From the NCBI GenBank assembly GCA_043817485.1, contig JBDRGX010000081.1:1-11918 (forward strand): a DNA stretch of 11,918 nucleotides, given 5' to 3'. Within the stretch, counting starts at the first letter, position 1; each line of letters starts with the position of its first letter. The notes under the pieces are model-generated. The model ran no database searches. It was not told where the DNA came from and worked only from the letters and a program-made list of their open reading frames with translations. This document shows, piece by piece, positions 1 through 7,098 of this stretch. The DNA is from JBDRGX01 sp043817485 [NCBI: bacterium]. Its GTDB lineage: Bacteria > JBDRGX01. The translations under genes were made by a program, and so were the position numbers.

Positions 1-216
1 TCTTTATATATACAATTGATAATTAATGGCAAAACTATCCCATATATAGTATTTATTGCTAATATTGGCACAACATTGTATACTTCTCATGCCAAATTTC
101 TATTGCGACACAGTCTCCATGAATTGCCCTTTACAACAACACGGGCTCAGCATTCGTCCTTACCAATTGAACAAAAGATAAAGATGAAAATATTAAAATT
201 GAAATTTCCAATTTAA
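1..216 (+). other. Left-edge region, no gene confidently called
   Basis: One + frame is open from base 1 to a stop at 214-216, with a TTG at 16, but the peptide has no domain I recognise and no ribosome site precedes the TTG. Base composition in 61-180 is visibly richer in G+C (25 of 60 bases in 121-180) than the genes around it, and resembles the membrane-protein gene at 2715-3734. On the - strand a short piece reads EVYNVVPILAINTIYG, faintly like a polysaccharide flippase segment, but stops interrupt it. It is most likely the tail of a decayed or foreign gene. Bases 217-339 hold only AT-rich spacer before the permease. Confidence 0.25.
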
Positions 217-303
217 TTTTTTTCATTGTTTCGAATTGAATTCAACTTAGTATAAAAATATCTGTTAGGAACAATATATCGGTGAACAAAAAAACATATT
301 ATC

Positions 304-332
304 TTGACAAGCATTATTTTTATCATTATTAA
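304..332 (+). promoter_or_regulatory. Possible promoter directly before the permease start
   Basis: A perfect TTGACA -35 hexamer lies at 304-309. After a 17-base spacer comes TATTAA (327-332), a 4-of-6 match to the -10 consensus. Transcription would begin at about 339-340, essentially on the ATG at 340, giving a leaderless or nearly leaderless mRNA. This fits the lack of any Shine-Dalgarno before that ATG. The TTG of the -35 hexamer is also in frame with the permease, so an automatic caller could mistake it for the start codon. In DNA this AT-rich a chance match is possible. Confidence 0.3.
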
Positions 333-339
333 CAAATAT

Positions 340-1185
340 ATGAATGAAATTATAACTACTTATGAACCAGACAATTCTTTAAAAAAGGGCTATTTATTTA
401 TTTTCAAGGAAATATTTAATGAATTTAAAAATAATAGATGGCTTATGTATCAATTATTTAAAAGGGATTTTTGTGCTTTATATAAGCAAACTTTAATTGG
501 TATTTTTTGGACTTTTATTATTCCTTTAATAAGTATTGGAACTTTTGTTATTTTTAATTATGCTGGAATATTCACTATTAGCGATATTCCATTTCCTTAT
601 GCTATATATGCTTTGCTTGGAATGGCTTTTTGGCAAATATTTTCTATTGGATTAATGGCTGGATCAAATTCATTAGTAAAAGCTGGTTCAATGTTAGTTA
701 AAATTAATTTTTCTAAAAAATCATTAGTAATTGCTTCTTGCCTTCAATCAATCACTTCTTTTATAATTCAATTTATTTTAGTAATTATATTGTTATTTTG
801 GTATAAAATTACACCAAGTATAGCAATTTTATTCGTCCCTATATTTATAATACCAATAATATTACTCACAATAGGATTTAGTTTAATTTTATCTTTATTA
901 AATGGAATTATGAGAGATATTGGAAATAGTCTTTCATCTATTATCACCTTTTTAATGTTTTTAACTCCTATTTTTTATAAAAAACCAACAACTGGAATAC
1001 TTTCAACGATAACAAAATATAATCCTTTGTATTATTTAATTTCAACCTCAAGAGAAATTATCTTAACAGGAACAACTACAGAATGGATTGGTTTTTTATT
1101 TTCAATTATTATTTCAATAATTATTTTTACATTATGTTTAATTATATTTCATTTAACCGAAACGAGAGTAACAGAAAGAATTTAA
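340..1185 (+). CDS. wzm: O-antigen ABC transporter permease (Wzm-like)
   Basis: Inner-membrane subunit of an ABC-2 exporter that moves a completed, lipid-linked O-antigen or similar polysaccharide to the periplasm. The 281-residue product has the family layout: a short cytoplasmic N-terminus, then a conserved block with RDF, YKQT and GIFW just before the first membrane span, followed by about six hydrophobic spans, with small polar loops such as NGIMRDIG between spans and YNPLYYL before the last ones. An in-frame TTG at 304 would add 12 residues, but it sits inside a TTGACA box and has no ribosome site. I therefore prefer ATG 340, which also gives a normal family length. The ATPase gene starts 4 bases after the stop, so the two are probably translationally coupled. 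Confidence 0.88.
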   Translation: MNEIITTYEPDNSLKKGYLFIFKEIFNEFKNNRWLMYQLFKRDFCALYKQTLIGIFWTFIIPLISIGTFVIFNYAGIFTISDIPFPYAIYALLGMAFWQIFSIGLMAGSNSLVKAGSMLVKINFSKKSLVIASCLQSITSFIIQFILVIILLFWYKITPSIAILFVPIFIIPIILLTIGFSLILSLLNGIMRDIGNSLSSIITFLMFLTPIFYKKPTTGILSTITKYNPLYYLISTSREIILTGTTTEWIGFLFSIIISIIIFTLCLIIFHLTETRVTERI

Positions 1186-1189
1186 AAAT

Positions 1190-2454
1190 ATGAGTATAAA
1201 AGTAGAAAATGTAGCAAAAAAATATTGTAAATCATTAAAAGATCAATGTTATATGGTATTACAGATATTACTAAAAATACATTTGGATTAAGTTCTCATT
1301 CTGAAAAATTAAGAAAAGATGAATTTTGGGCTCTTAATAATATTTCTTTTGAAATTAAAAAAGGTGAAATATTTGGTATTATTGGTGCTAATGGATCAGG
1401 AAAAACAACTCTTTTAAAATTACTTAATGGTATTTTTTGGCCAGATAAGGGTAAAATTTCCATTAAAGGAAAAGTAAGTGCTCTTATTGAAGTAGGTGCT
1501 GGATTTCATCCAGATTTAACAGGAAAAGAAAATATTTATATAAATGCTGCTATTTTAGGAATGACAAAAGAAGAAATAAATAAAAAATTTGATGAAATCA
1601 TAGAATTTGCTAATATTGGTGAATTTATTGATACACCCGTAAAATTTTATTCTTCAGGAATGTATGTTCGTTTAGGATTTTCTGTAGCAATTCATTGTCA
1701 GCCAGATATTTTGTTAGTAGATGAAGTATTGGCAGTAGGTGATAGAAATTTTCAAGCAAAATGTTATCAAATAATGAACGAAATTAGAAAAAAGAAAAAT
1801 ATGACTATGGTTCTTGTTTCTCATAACTTATTAACTATAGAAAGATTTTGTGATACAGGATTATTGCTTGATAAAGGAGAAATTAAAAGTCAAGGAGAAA
1901 TTCACAAAATAATTTATGATTATCAAAAACAATATAATCAATTATTAGAAAACCAAAAAGAATTTTCTAATATTGATTTTGGAATGCCTGTAGGAACAAA
2001 AGAAGTAAAAATAATAAATGTAGAATGTTTAGATAAAGAAAATAAAAAAACAGAAATATTTGCTCATGAAGATAAATTTGGAATAAAAATAGAATATTAT
2101 GCCCAAAAAACTATTTTAAATCCTATATTTGAAATTTCTCTTAATAATATAGAAGGAATTCGTATTGCTACTTTTGAATCTCATTTTGATAATATTCCAA
2201 TAAAATATATAAATGGAAATGGTGTTATTGAATGTTGGATAGATAAATTACCTCTTTTATTAAACAAATATTATTTATCTATTGAAATTTATGACGAAAC
2301 TTATAATATTCTTTTTGATTATTGGAATGGGTCTGTTTTAAATAAATATTTTCAAGTATTGCCAAATCAAATTAGTACTAAAATGGCTGAATATACAGCT
2401 ATTTGTCATTTTTCTTCTCAATGGAATATAAATGGAGAAATATTTAAAAAATAA
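1190..2454 (+). CDS. wzt: O-antigen ABC transporter ATP-binding protein (Wzt-like), frameshifted near the 5' end
   Basis: ATPase partner of the permease that powers O-antigen export. From ATG 1190 the frame reads MSIKVENVAKKYCKSLK, the usual Wzt N-terminus, then fails. The rest (from 1240 on) continues one frame back as RSMLYGITDI. Adding one A to the AAAA at 1237-1240 restores a continuous 421-residue protein. As written, the only intact frame starts at ATG 1246 (402 residues) and lacks the first beta strand. In that numbering the motifs are Walker A GANGSGKTT 47-55, signature YSSGM 135-139, Walker B ILLVDE 155-160 and the H-loop His193. All are intact. Residues about 240-402 form the extra C-terminal domain that in Wzt proteins can bind the glycan end. 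It is either a sequencing error or a real or recoded frameshift. Confidence 0.85.
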
Positions 2455-2464
2455 TATTTCACGA

Positions 2465-2645
2465 GCAATAATTTTTTAATAGCTGTGGGAATGATTAAAA
2501 CCACTTACAAATTCTTGAACATACTTTTCATACCTTCATGAAATATGGAATAAAAAATATACTTATTGTAGTAAGATATTTAGGAAAAACTGTTATAGAA
2601 AAAATTGGAGAAAAATATGGTGTTAAATTTGATCCACAAGTTTAA
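2465..2645 (+). pseudogene. Decayed nucleotidyltransferase 5' end
   Basis: Pieces of a sugar- or choline-phosphate nucleotidyltransferase N-terminus can be read across shifting frames. AIIF at 2465 matches the start of the usual MKAIILAAG, followed by AVGMIK and then a KPLT-like stretch. From 2499 a single frame gives LQILEHTFHTFMKYGIKN, and from ATG 2538 it continues ILIVVRYLGKTVIEK to a stop at 2643-2645. Family members have the order nucleotide-binding glycine loop, KPL, then GI(K)-I-VV-Y. Here the glycine loop and the segment after KPL are shortened, and nothing follows the stop. This is what remains of an activated-sugar gene of the polysaccharide locus. The family match is by eye only. 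Confidence 0.5.
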
Positions 2646-2659
2646 TGACAACATTCTGT

Positions 2660-2677
2660 AATATTTGACTAAATATT
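2660..2677. terminator. AT-only hairpin between convergent 3' ends
   Basis: AATATTT (2660-2666) and AAATATT (2671-2677) form a perfect 7-bp inverted repeat around a GACT loop. It lies between the end of the + strand remnant (2645) and the end of the - strand membrane-protein gene (2715). The position suits a bidirectional terminator, but the stem has no G:C pairs and such repeats arise by chance in this DNA. Confidence 0.25.
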
Positions 2678-2714
2678 TTACATAGACTATATTGCGAATA
2701 AATATTTATGATGA

Positions 2715-3734
2715 TTACACATGTTCTTGTGTTTCTGAACAAATGCAAATACCATTTGTTTTTAAATCTCCTTCGCAAAGAACTTGTAAAGATATGATTG
2801 CTGATGGAAGCATAAGTAATAGAATGGGCATCTCAGCACGAATTTCTATGAAATTTGTGGTAAAAATAAGCAATACACATAGCAGAATTCCAAATACTAC
2901 AGAAGCACGTGAAAATCGATCAGCTCTGCGAAAACCAATAATTGCAAGGCTGATAGGAATAAAAAGACCAAGAAGTGGTGGATAGCTAAATTGGGTTTCG
3001 CAAATGTTTTTAAGGTTTTTAAACAATAGATCGATGATATTTACATTTTTAAAACCATCAGGTGAAAAAATATACAGACTAATCAATGTTCCTAACGAAA
3101 CCGAAAACATAATTATTGAGCGTAAAACAATGCGGAACCAATTACCCCAAGTTATATTGGCAAGAATGTAAAGCCCGGGAAGCAAAACTGTATCATACTT
3201 AACAGTAATGGTGATGACAAGCAAACTTGTGAAAAAAATGAGTCGCTTCGACCGTAGAAGCATAAGCAGTATAATCCATAATGCTAATGACACGCGATCC
3301 CAAGGGTGAAAATACGCGAAGAAGTATGTGAGTGGGAGAATTGCTGCAACATACAAAAGACCAATAAGCGAATATGATAATGAACTTGTTTTCCGTAAGT
3401 AAGCAAAAAGAAGTAAAAAAGAAGCAAAAATAGCAATCGTGTCAATCCACTTATAGATTGTCAAAATATTGAAATTGGTAACTCGATGAATTCCCTCTGC
3501 AAAGTAAACCGTTGCAATTCTAATGTTGACACCATTTGCACCCAACTCAGTCCACGTGGTATGACCAGGAGGAAGCAAATTATAAAGAATAGCCTTGTGA
3601 AGCACCTGTTTTCGTCCGCAAAACGATGGTTGGTAAAGAGTTACACTACCTACCCATTTTTGTAAAATAAGCGTTAATGATCCTGCAAGTAGAATCAAAA
3701 AAAAAAGAGAATAGATACGATGACGTTTAATCAT
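2715..3734 (-). CDS. Multi-spanning membrane protein, function unknown, foreign composition
   Basis: A 339-residue protein with about nine hydrophobic segments: roughly 8-25, 98-113, 119-141, 148-160, 165-177, 205-222, 255-268, 279-293 and 302-318. A long loop at about 26-92, probably outside the membrane, contains HTTWTELGANGVNIR. The single N-terminal span, large first loop, later spans and the charged EIRAEMP before the last span recall GT-C type glycosyltransferases or lipid-sugar membrane enzymes, but no acidic catalytic motif is clear, so I give no function. The ATG at 3732-3734 is preceded by AAAAGG (3743-3748). G+C reaches 42-45% in parts, far above its neighbours, and codon choice differs. 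It points against the surrounding genes and lies between two pseudogenes, suggesting recent acquisition. Confidence 0.75.
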   Translation of the reverse strand: MIKRHRIYSLFFLILLAGSLTLILQKWVGSVTLYQPSFCGRKQVLHKAILYNLLPPGHTTWTELGANGVNIRIATVYFAEGIHRVTNFNILTIYKWIDTIAIFASFLLLFAYLRKTSSLSYSLIGLLYVAAILPLTYFFAYFHPWDRVSLALWIILLMLLRSKRLIFFTSLLVITITVKYDTVLLPGLYILANITWGNWFRIVLRSIIMFSVSLGTLISLYIFSPDGFKNVNIIDLLFKNLKNICETQFSYPPLLGLFIPISLAIIGFRRADRFSRASVVFGILLCVLLIFTTNFIEIRAEMPILLLMLPSAIISLQVLCEGDLKTNGICICSETQEHV

Positions 3735-3742
3735 ATATTTAT

Positions 3743-3780
3743 CCTTTTATAAAAAGAAAGCTAACTAACAAGTAATTATA
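3743..3780 (-). promoter_or_regulatory. Candidate promoter -10 and ribosome site for the membrane-protein gene
   Basis: Reading the - strand, a perfect TATAAT lies at 3780-3775, about 40 bases before the ATG. AAAAGG at 3748-3743 is a reasonable ribosome site. No good -35 hexamer lies 16-18 bases upstream of the TATAAT. A separate TTGACA on the same strand (3824-3819) is too far from it to be its partner. The ribosome site is more secure than the promoter. Confidence 0.35.
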
Positions 3781-3818
3781 CAATTTCTGTATAGTTTTAT
3801 TTCATAATTGAATTTAAA

Positions 3819-4487
3819 TGTCAATAAAAAAGTTGATAAAACCGTAATGTTTCAATTATCAGGTGTAAATGGAAAAACCTGAATTTCATTGTTTAATATA
3901 ATTATTTCCAAAAAAAATCAAATAAAATCAAAATAATGATTGATATTTTTTATATTGGTTGTTTGAAAGAAATAGGTAGAATTTATCATCATGGCTTATG
4001 ACTGTTTTTTTTCTTTTAGTATGGCAAAAAATTATGCTAACAAAACTGTGATTACTTTTTTTAATTTTGTGGATAATCATTTTGTTGAAAGATTTGTAGG
4101 AGTGAAAATAAAAAGGCTTCAGACTGTAGAACAGATTAAACAAAACTATTTTAGATGAATTTTATTTTTTAACTTTTAGAAAAAAAGGGATGGAAGTATA
4201 AAAGAGATTAAAGTTGATTTATATGAATTTATGAACTATTATAATTACAGAAAAAAGGGATATAAATTGAAAGAAAAAGGTTATAATACACCAGTAGAAG
4301 CACATTTATTAACAAATTTAACAAAAGATTTGACAAAAAAATTGATAAGCAATAAAGTAAAAACAGTAATGGGAAATGAAAAAAAGGAATGGAGAGAAAA
4401 AATAATTTTAGTAGATGATTTTATTAGAAAAGGAAGTAAAAAAGAAGAGGTTTTGGGATGTTAATTTGTAACTACATCTTAAAGACA
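3819..4487. mobile_element. Possible extent of the dead insertion sequence
   Basis: The transposase remnant is bounded on the left by TGTC at 3819-3822 and on the right by GACA at 4484-4487, as expected of terminal inverted repeats starting TGTC. Only about half of the first 24 bases match between the two ends, and no target-site duplication is visible, so these limits are tentative. At about 670 bp it would be shorter than intact IS481 elements, in keeping with internal loss. Bases 3735-3935 hold no gene. Bases 4465-4579 hold only AT-rich spacer before the next gene. Confidence 0.25.
3936..4464 (+). pseudogene. Broken IS481-like integrase/transposase (rve domain)
   Basis: Three consecutive pieces of an integrase-core (DDE) transposase lie in order but in different frames. 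The first, from 3936, reads MIDIFYIGCLKEIGRIYHH, with the first catalytic Asp in IDIFYIG. The second (3997-4158) reads YDCFFSFSMAKNYANKT and ends KIKRLQT followed by VEQIKQNYF. The third (about 4186-4464) reads VDLYEFMNYYNY and GYKLKEKGYNTPVEAH, the usual C-terminal Tyr-Asn and GY-TP-EA pattern. In intact relatives QT is followed by DNG(S/T)EF. Here the second Asp and the Glu are lost, and frameshifts separate the pieces. The N-terminal helix-turn-helix part is absent. It is a dead, internally deleted element. The call is by eye from the integrase pattern. Confidence 0.7.
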
Positions 4488-4579
4488 TGATATACCATAG
4501 ATACACATTATAATTTTATAACTGATGAAAATCATTTTTTTTCAGATAAATTGTTTATTATTTGGAAAGGAATTAAAAA

Positions 4580-5344
4580 ATGAAAAATATTCCTAAAGTA
4601 AGTATTATTCTTCCTACATATAAAGGTAAATATATTCAACAATCTATAGATAATTGCTTAAATCAAACATATAAAAATATAGAATTAATTATTGTTGATG
4701 ATGCTTCTTTTGATGAAAAACTTGATGAAATTATTAATTCTTATGATAATAAAAAAATAAAATTTATAAAGCATAAAGAAAATAAAAAACTTCCTGAAAC
4801 TCTTAATACTGGTTTTTCAAATGCTACTGGAAATTATTTAACATGGACATCAGATGATAATTATTATGATTCTCAAGCAATAGAAATTTTAGTTAACTTT
4901 TTAGAAACACATTCTAAAATAGATTTTGTTTATACTAATTATTATGAAATTGATGAAAATGAAAAAATATTAAATAAAAAAGAAGTATTGTCTTCTGAAA
5001 ATTTAATTTATCATAATTGCATTGGGCCTTGTTTTTTATTTAGAAAAAAAGTGTATGAATCTATTGGTTTTTTTAATAAAGATTTTTTTGGAGCAGAAGA
5101 TTATGATTATTGGGTTCGTGTATATAAAAATCATTTTAAAATGAAAAAAATAGATAATTTTTTATACTATTATAGATTACATAAAAATAGTATGACGAAT
5201 CAATATTCTTCTATTATTTCTCTTAATACACAAAAAATAATAAAAAAATATTTTCCTTTAAAAAGTATAAAAACTAAAATACATTTAACAAAAATGTTTT
5301 TAAAAAAGGTTTTTAATTGTTTTTTTCCCTTAAAAAATAATTAA
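4580..5344 (+). CDS. Family 2 glycosyltransferase
   Basis: A cytoplasmic GT-A fold glycosyltransferase that transfers a sugar from a nucleotide donor during polysaccharide assembly. The sequence starts with KVSIILPTYKG, and the nucleotide-binding VDDAS has Asp40-Asp41. The metal-binding site is TSDDN (Asp92-Asp93), and the acceptor-side acidic motif is GAEDYDYW (Glu173-Asp174). The length of 254 residues is normal for a single GT2 domain, with no membrane span. The ATG is preceded by AAAGGA about 8 bases upstream (4566-4571). The next glycosyltransferase starts 5 bases after its stop, so they form a pair. The sugar and linkage cannot be told from sequence. Confidence 0.9.
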   Translation: MKNIPKVSIILPTYKGKYIQQSIDNCLNQTYKNIELIIVDDASFDEKLDEIINSYDNKKIKFIKHKENKKLPETLNTGFSNATGNYLTWTSDDNYYDSQAIEILVNFLETHSKIDFVYTNYYEIDENEKILNKKEVLSSENLIYHNCIGPCFLFRKKVYESIGFFNKDFFGAEDYDYWVRVYKNHFKMKKIDNFLYYYRLHKNSMTNQYSSIISLNTQKIIKKYFPLKSIKTKIHLTKMFLKKVFNCFFPLKNN

Positions 5345-5349
5345 ATATT

Positions 5350-6285
5350 ATGAATATACCTAATTTTAGTATAATTATTCTTAATTATAATGGATTGGAA
5401 TTACTCAAAGAATGTCTTTTTTCTGTTATTCAATCTGCTAAATATAGTAATAGCGAATATGAAATAATTATAGTTGATAACAAAAGTATTGATAAAAGTA
5501 TAGAATTTGTTCAAAATAATTTTTCTGAAATAAAAATTATTCTTCTTGAAAAAAATGAATATATGAAAGGATTTGTTTATGGAGTACAAAAAAGTAAATA
5601 TAAATATGTAATTTTGTTAGATAATGATATTAAAGTTAAACAAGATTGTATTCCATATTTACTTGAACATTTTCATGATAAAAATGTTTTTGGAGTAATG
5701 GGAAAAGTATTTCTTTTTGATAAAAAAACTATTCAAATTTCAGCACAAAAATCTATTTTCAAAAAAGGTTTTTTTCGTTTAGAAAAAAAAATAAATCAAA
5801 AAAAAACAACATCTACCTTTTATATTTCTGGAGGATCATCTGCTTATGATAAAGAAAAATTTTTAGCATTAGGAGGATTTGATGAATTATTTCAACCAGT
5901 ATGTTGGGAAGATGTAGATATATCATATAGAGCATGGAAACAAGGATGGAAATTAATATTTGAGCCTAATGCTATATTATATCATAAACTACATGGAACT
6001 TTCGGCAAAAAATATTCTTCAAAGGATCTTGAAAAATACAATTTAAGAAATCAATTTTTATTTATTTGGAAAAATATAACAGATATTAAAATACTTTTTT
6101 ATCACTTTTTATTTTTACCTTTGTGGTTAATAAAAAGTATACTTATTGGAAATAGTATTTTTTTAAAAAGTTTTATTGCAGCGTTGTTTAAAATACCATT
6201 AATTTATAAAAGAAAAAAAGAAAATAAAAAATCTAATATTTCAGATAAAAATATTTTACTTCTTACAAATGTAGAAAATTTATAA
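5350..6285 (+). CDS. Family 2 glycosyltransferase (rhamnosyltransferase/WbbL-like type)
   Basis: A second GT2 enzyme of 311 residues. It has FSIIILNYNG at the start, VDNKS around Asp43 and the DXD-type site LLDNDI (Asp91, Asp93). Further on, SGGSSAYDKE precedes GGFDELF and the WEDVDIS acidic motif (Glu187-Asp188), then GWKLIFEP. This order is that of WbbL-like rhamnosyl- and related O-antigen transferases. Residues about 245-285 are hydrophobic and probably anchor or dock it to the membrane. No clear ribosome site precedes ATG 5350. With a 5-base gap from the upstream gene, translation is probably coupled. The sugar donor is not decidable here. Confidence 0.88.
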   Translation: MNIPNFSIIILNYNGLELLKECLFSVIQSAKYSNSEYEIIIVDNKSIDKSIEFVQNNFSEIKIILLEKNEYMKGFVYGVQKSKYKYVILLDNDIKVKQDCIPYLLEHFHDKNVFGVMGKVFLFDKKTIQISAQKSIFKKGFFRLEKKINQKKTTSTFYISGGSSAYDKEKFLALGGFDELFQPVCWEDVDISYRAWKQGWKLIFEPNAILYHKLHGTFGKKYSSKDLEKYNLRNQFLFIWKNITDIKILFYHFLFLPLWLIKSILIGNSIFLKSFIAALFKIPLIYKRKKENKKSNISDKNILLLTNVENL

Positions 6286-6315
6286 AAATTGCAATAAATA
6301 TTAATTTAGCAATTT
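6286..6315. terminator. Bidirectional terminator-like hairpin between convergent genes
   Basis: AAATTGC (6286-6292) pairs with GCAATTT (6309-6315). Inside it TAAAT (6295-6299) pairs with ATTTA (6304-6308) around ATTA, giving 12 pairs with a two-base bulge. It fills the 34-base gap between the + strand glycosyltransferase stop (6283-6285) and the - strand gene stop (6320-6322). On the - strand the stem is followed by TTTATA. The stem is weak but the placement is right for both transcripts. Confidence 0.42.
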
Positions 6316-6319
6316 GTTA

Positions 6320-6964
6320 TTATGCAGGAATAATTTCTAAAAACCAATTTTTATCTTTTTCTATTTTTTCTCCAATTTTAAACTCTACTGGTTTTTTAAA
6401 AATAGGACCATCATAAACAAAAGTATGATATTCTCCATTTTCTCCACAAACATCTATATCTAATGTTTTAATATCTGTTATGAAATTATAATCAATTTTT
6501 CTACCCAACCATTCTTTTCCTAATTTTTCTTTTTGCGTTGCTACTATAATTGCTTTAAATCCAGAATCAATAAATTCTTTTATTAATTTTTCTCTTTCTT
6601 CTTTCCATAAAGGTAATATTGGGTTTATGTTTTGCTCTTTACAAACTCTTTCTACCCAATCTCTATGTGGCTGTACATCAATATCTCCAAAAATACCATG
6701 AGTAATTTCTTTTTCTTTAAGTTCTAAAAGTGCTTTTTTGTATGTTTCTTCATAATTTTCCCAAGTAGTAGCTTTTTGAATAATTGAAACACCTATTGCA
6801 TCTGCTTGAGCTTTTAAAAAAATAGATTTTATTCCATGTGAACGAGAATATTCATTATTTTCTGCTATCATATTTAAAAAACAATAATTTTCAAAATTTT
6901 CTTTTTCCTTGTAAAAAGCCATTGTTCCATCTTTTCCTCCGCTCCAAGAAACAAATGCTTTCAT
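6320..6964 (-). CDS. Dph6-like ATP pyrophosphatase (diphthine-ammonia ligase family)
   Basis: A PP-loop (N-type ATP pyrophosphatase, HUP fold) protein of the Dph6 family. In eukaryotes and archaea Dph6 amidates diphthine on elongation factor 2. Bacteria lack diphthamide, so the bacterial substrate is unknown. Counting from the chosen start, the PP-loop SGGKDG is at 8-13, GDIDVQPHRDWVERVC at about 93-108, and the family hallmark GENGEYHTFVYDGPIF at about 174-189. The length of 214 residues is normal for the short form without extra C-terminal domains. An ATG four codons earlier (6974-6976) exists, but GGAG at 6971-6974 sits 6 bases before ATG 6964, so I choose the latter. It is the last gene of the - strand group, separated from the previous one by a repeat-rich spacer. 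Confidence 0.85.
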   Translation of the reverse strand: MKAFVSWSGGKDGTMAFYKEKENFENYCFLNMIAENNEYSRSHGIKSIFLKAQADAIGVSIIQKATTWENYEETYKKALLELKEKEITHGIFGDIDVQPHRDWVERVCKEQNINPILPLWKEEREKLIKEFIDSGFKAIIVATQKEKLGKEWLGRKIDYNFITDIKTLDIDVCGENGEYHTFVYDGPIFKKPVEFKIGEKIEKDKNWFLEIIPA

Positions 6965-6970
6965 ATTTTT

Positions 6971-6974
6971 CTCC
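6971..6974 (-). promoter_or_regulatory. Ribosome site deciding the Dph6-like start
   Basis: On the - strand GGAG is followed by AAAAAT and then ATG at 6964-6962. The alternative upstream ATG (6976-6974) overlaps this GGAG and is itself preceded only by AAGAATAAT. Confidence 0.55.
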
Positions 6975-7005
6975 ATATTATTCTTATTAAAATAAAATAA
7001 ATTTA

Positions 7006-7037
7006 TTTATACCAAGTTGCATTTAAAAGTAAAACAA
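7006..7037 (-). promoter_or_regulatory. Candidate extended -10 promoter for the Dph6-like gene
   Basis: The - strand reads TGGTATAAA, where TATAAA is 7011-7006 and the TG-N extension is 7014-7012. This is an extended -10 element about 40 bases before the ATG at 6964. TTGTTT (7037-7032) is a partial -35 but sits 20 bases away. Extended -10 promoters tolerate poor -35 boxes. It suggests the gene is transcribed independently of the upstream operon. Confidence 0.4.
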
Positions 7038-7049
7038 GAAATTAGAATA

Positions 7050-7073
7050 CAAAATACAGGAGTCAAAATACAG
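7050..7073. repeat. Short direct repeat CAAAATACAG
   Basis: CAAAATACAG occurs at 7050-7059 and again at 7064-7073, a 14-base period, with related AGAATAC and CAGAATG on either side. The string looks like a low-complexity intergenic repeat rather than coding sequence. Confidence 0.6.
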
Positions 7074-7098
7074 AATGAAATTTTGAATTAAAGAATTC

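Noticed and set aside
226-256. A promoter from TTGTTT (226-231) and TATAAA (251-256)
   Set aside because: The 19-base spacing and weak -35 are no better than chance in this A+T-rich stretch.
2692-2985. A 97-residue + strand frame overlapping the membrane-protein gene
   Set aside because: It lies antisense within the 3' end of a longer frame with clear hydrophobic spans and a ribosome site; its own peptide has no recognisable features.
3928-4143. A 71-residue - strand frame
   Set aside because: It is the antisense of the integrase remnant, whose + strand pieces match a known domain order.
4231-4464. An independent small protein
   Set aside because: Its first half matches the C-terminus of integrase-type transposases and it follows two other pieces of the same gene.
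5401-5589. A 62-residue - strand frame inside the second glycosyltransferase
   Set aside because: It is a shadow of a gene with intact GT2 motifs in the + strand.
6962-6976. Start of the Dph6-like gene at ATG 6976
   Set aside because: GGAG overlaps that ATG and is correctly spaced for the ATG at 6964, so the upstream start is less likely, though not excluded.
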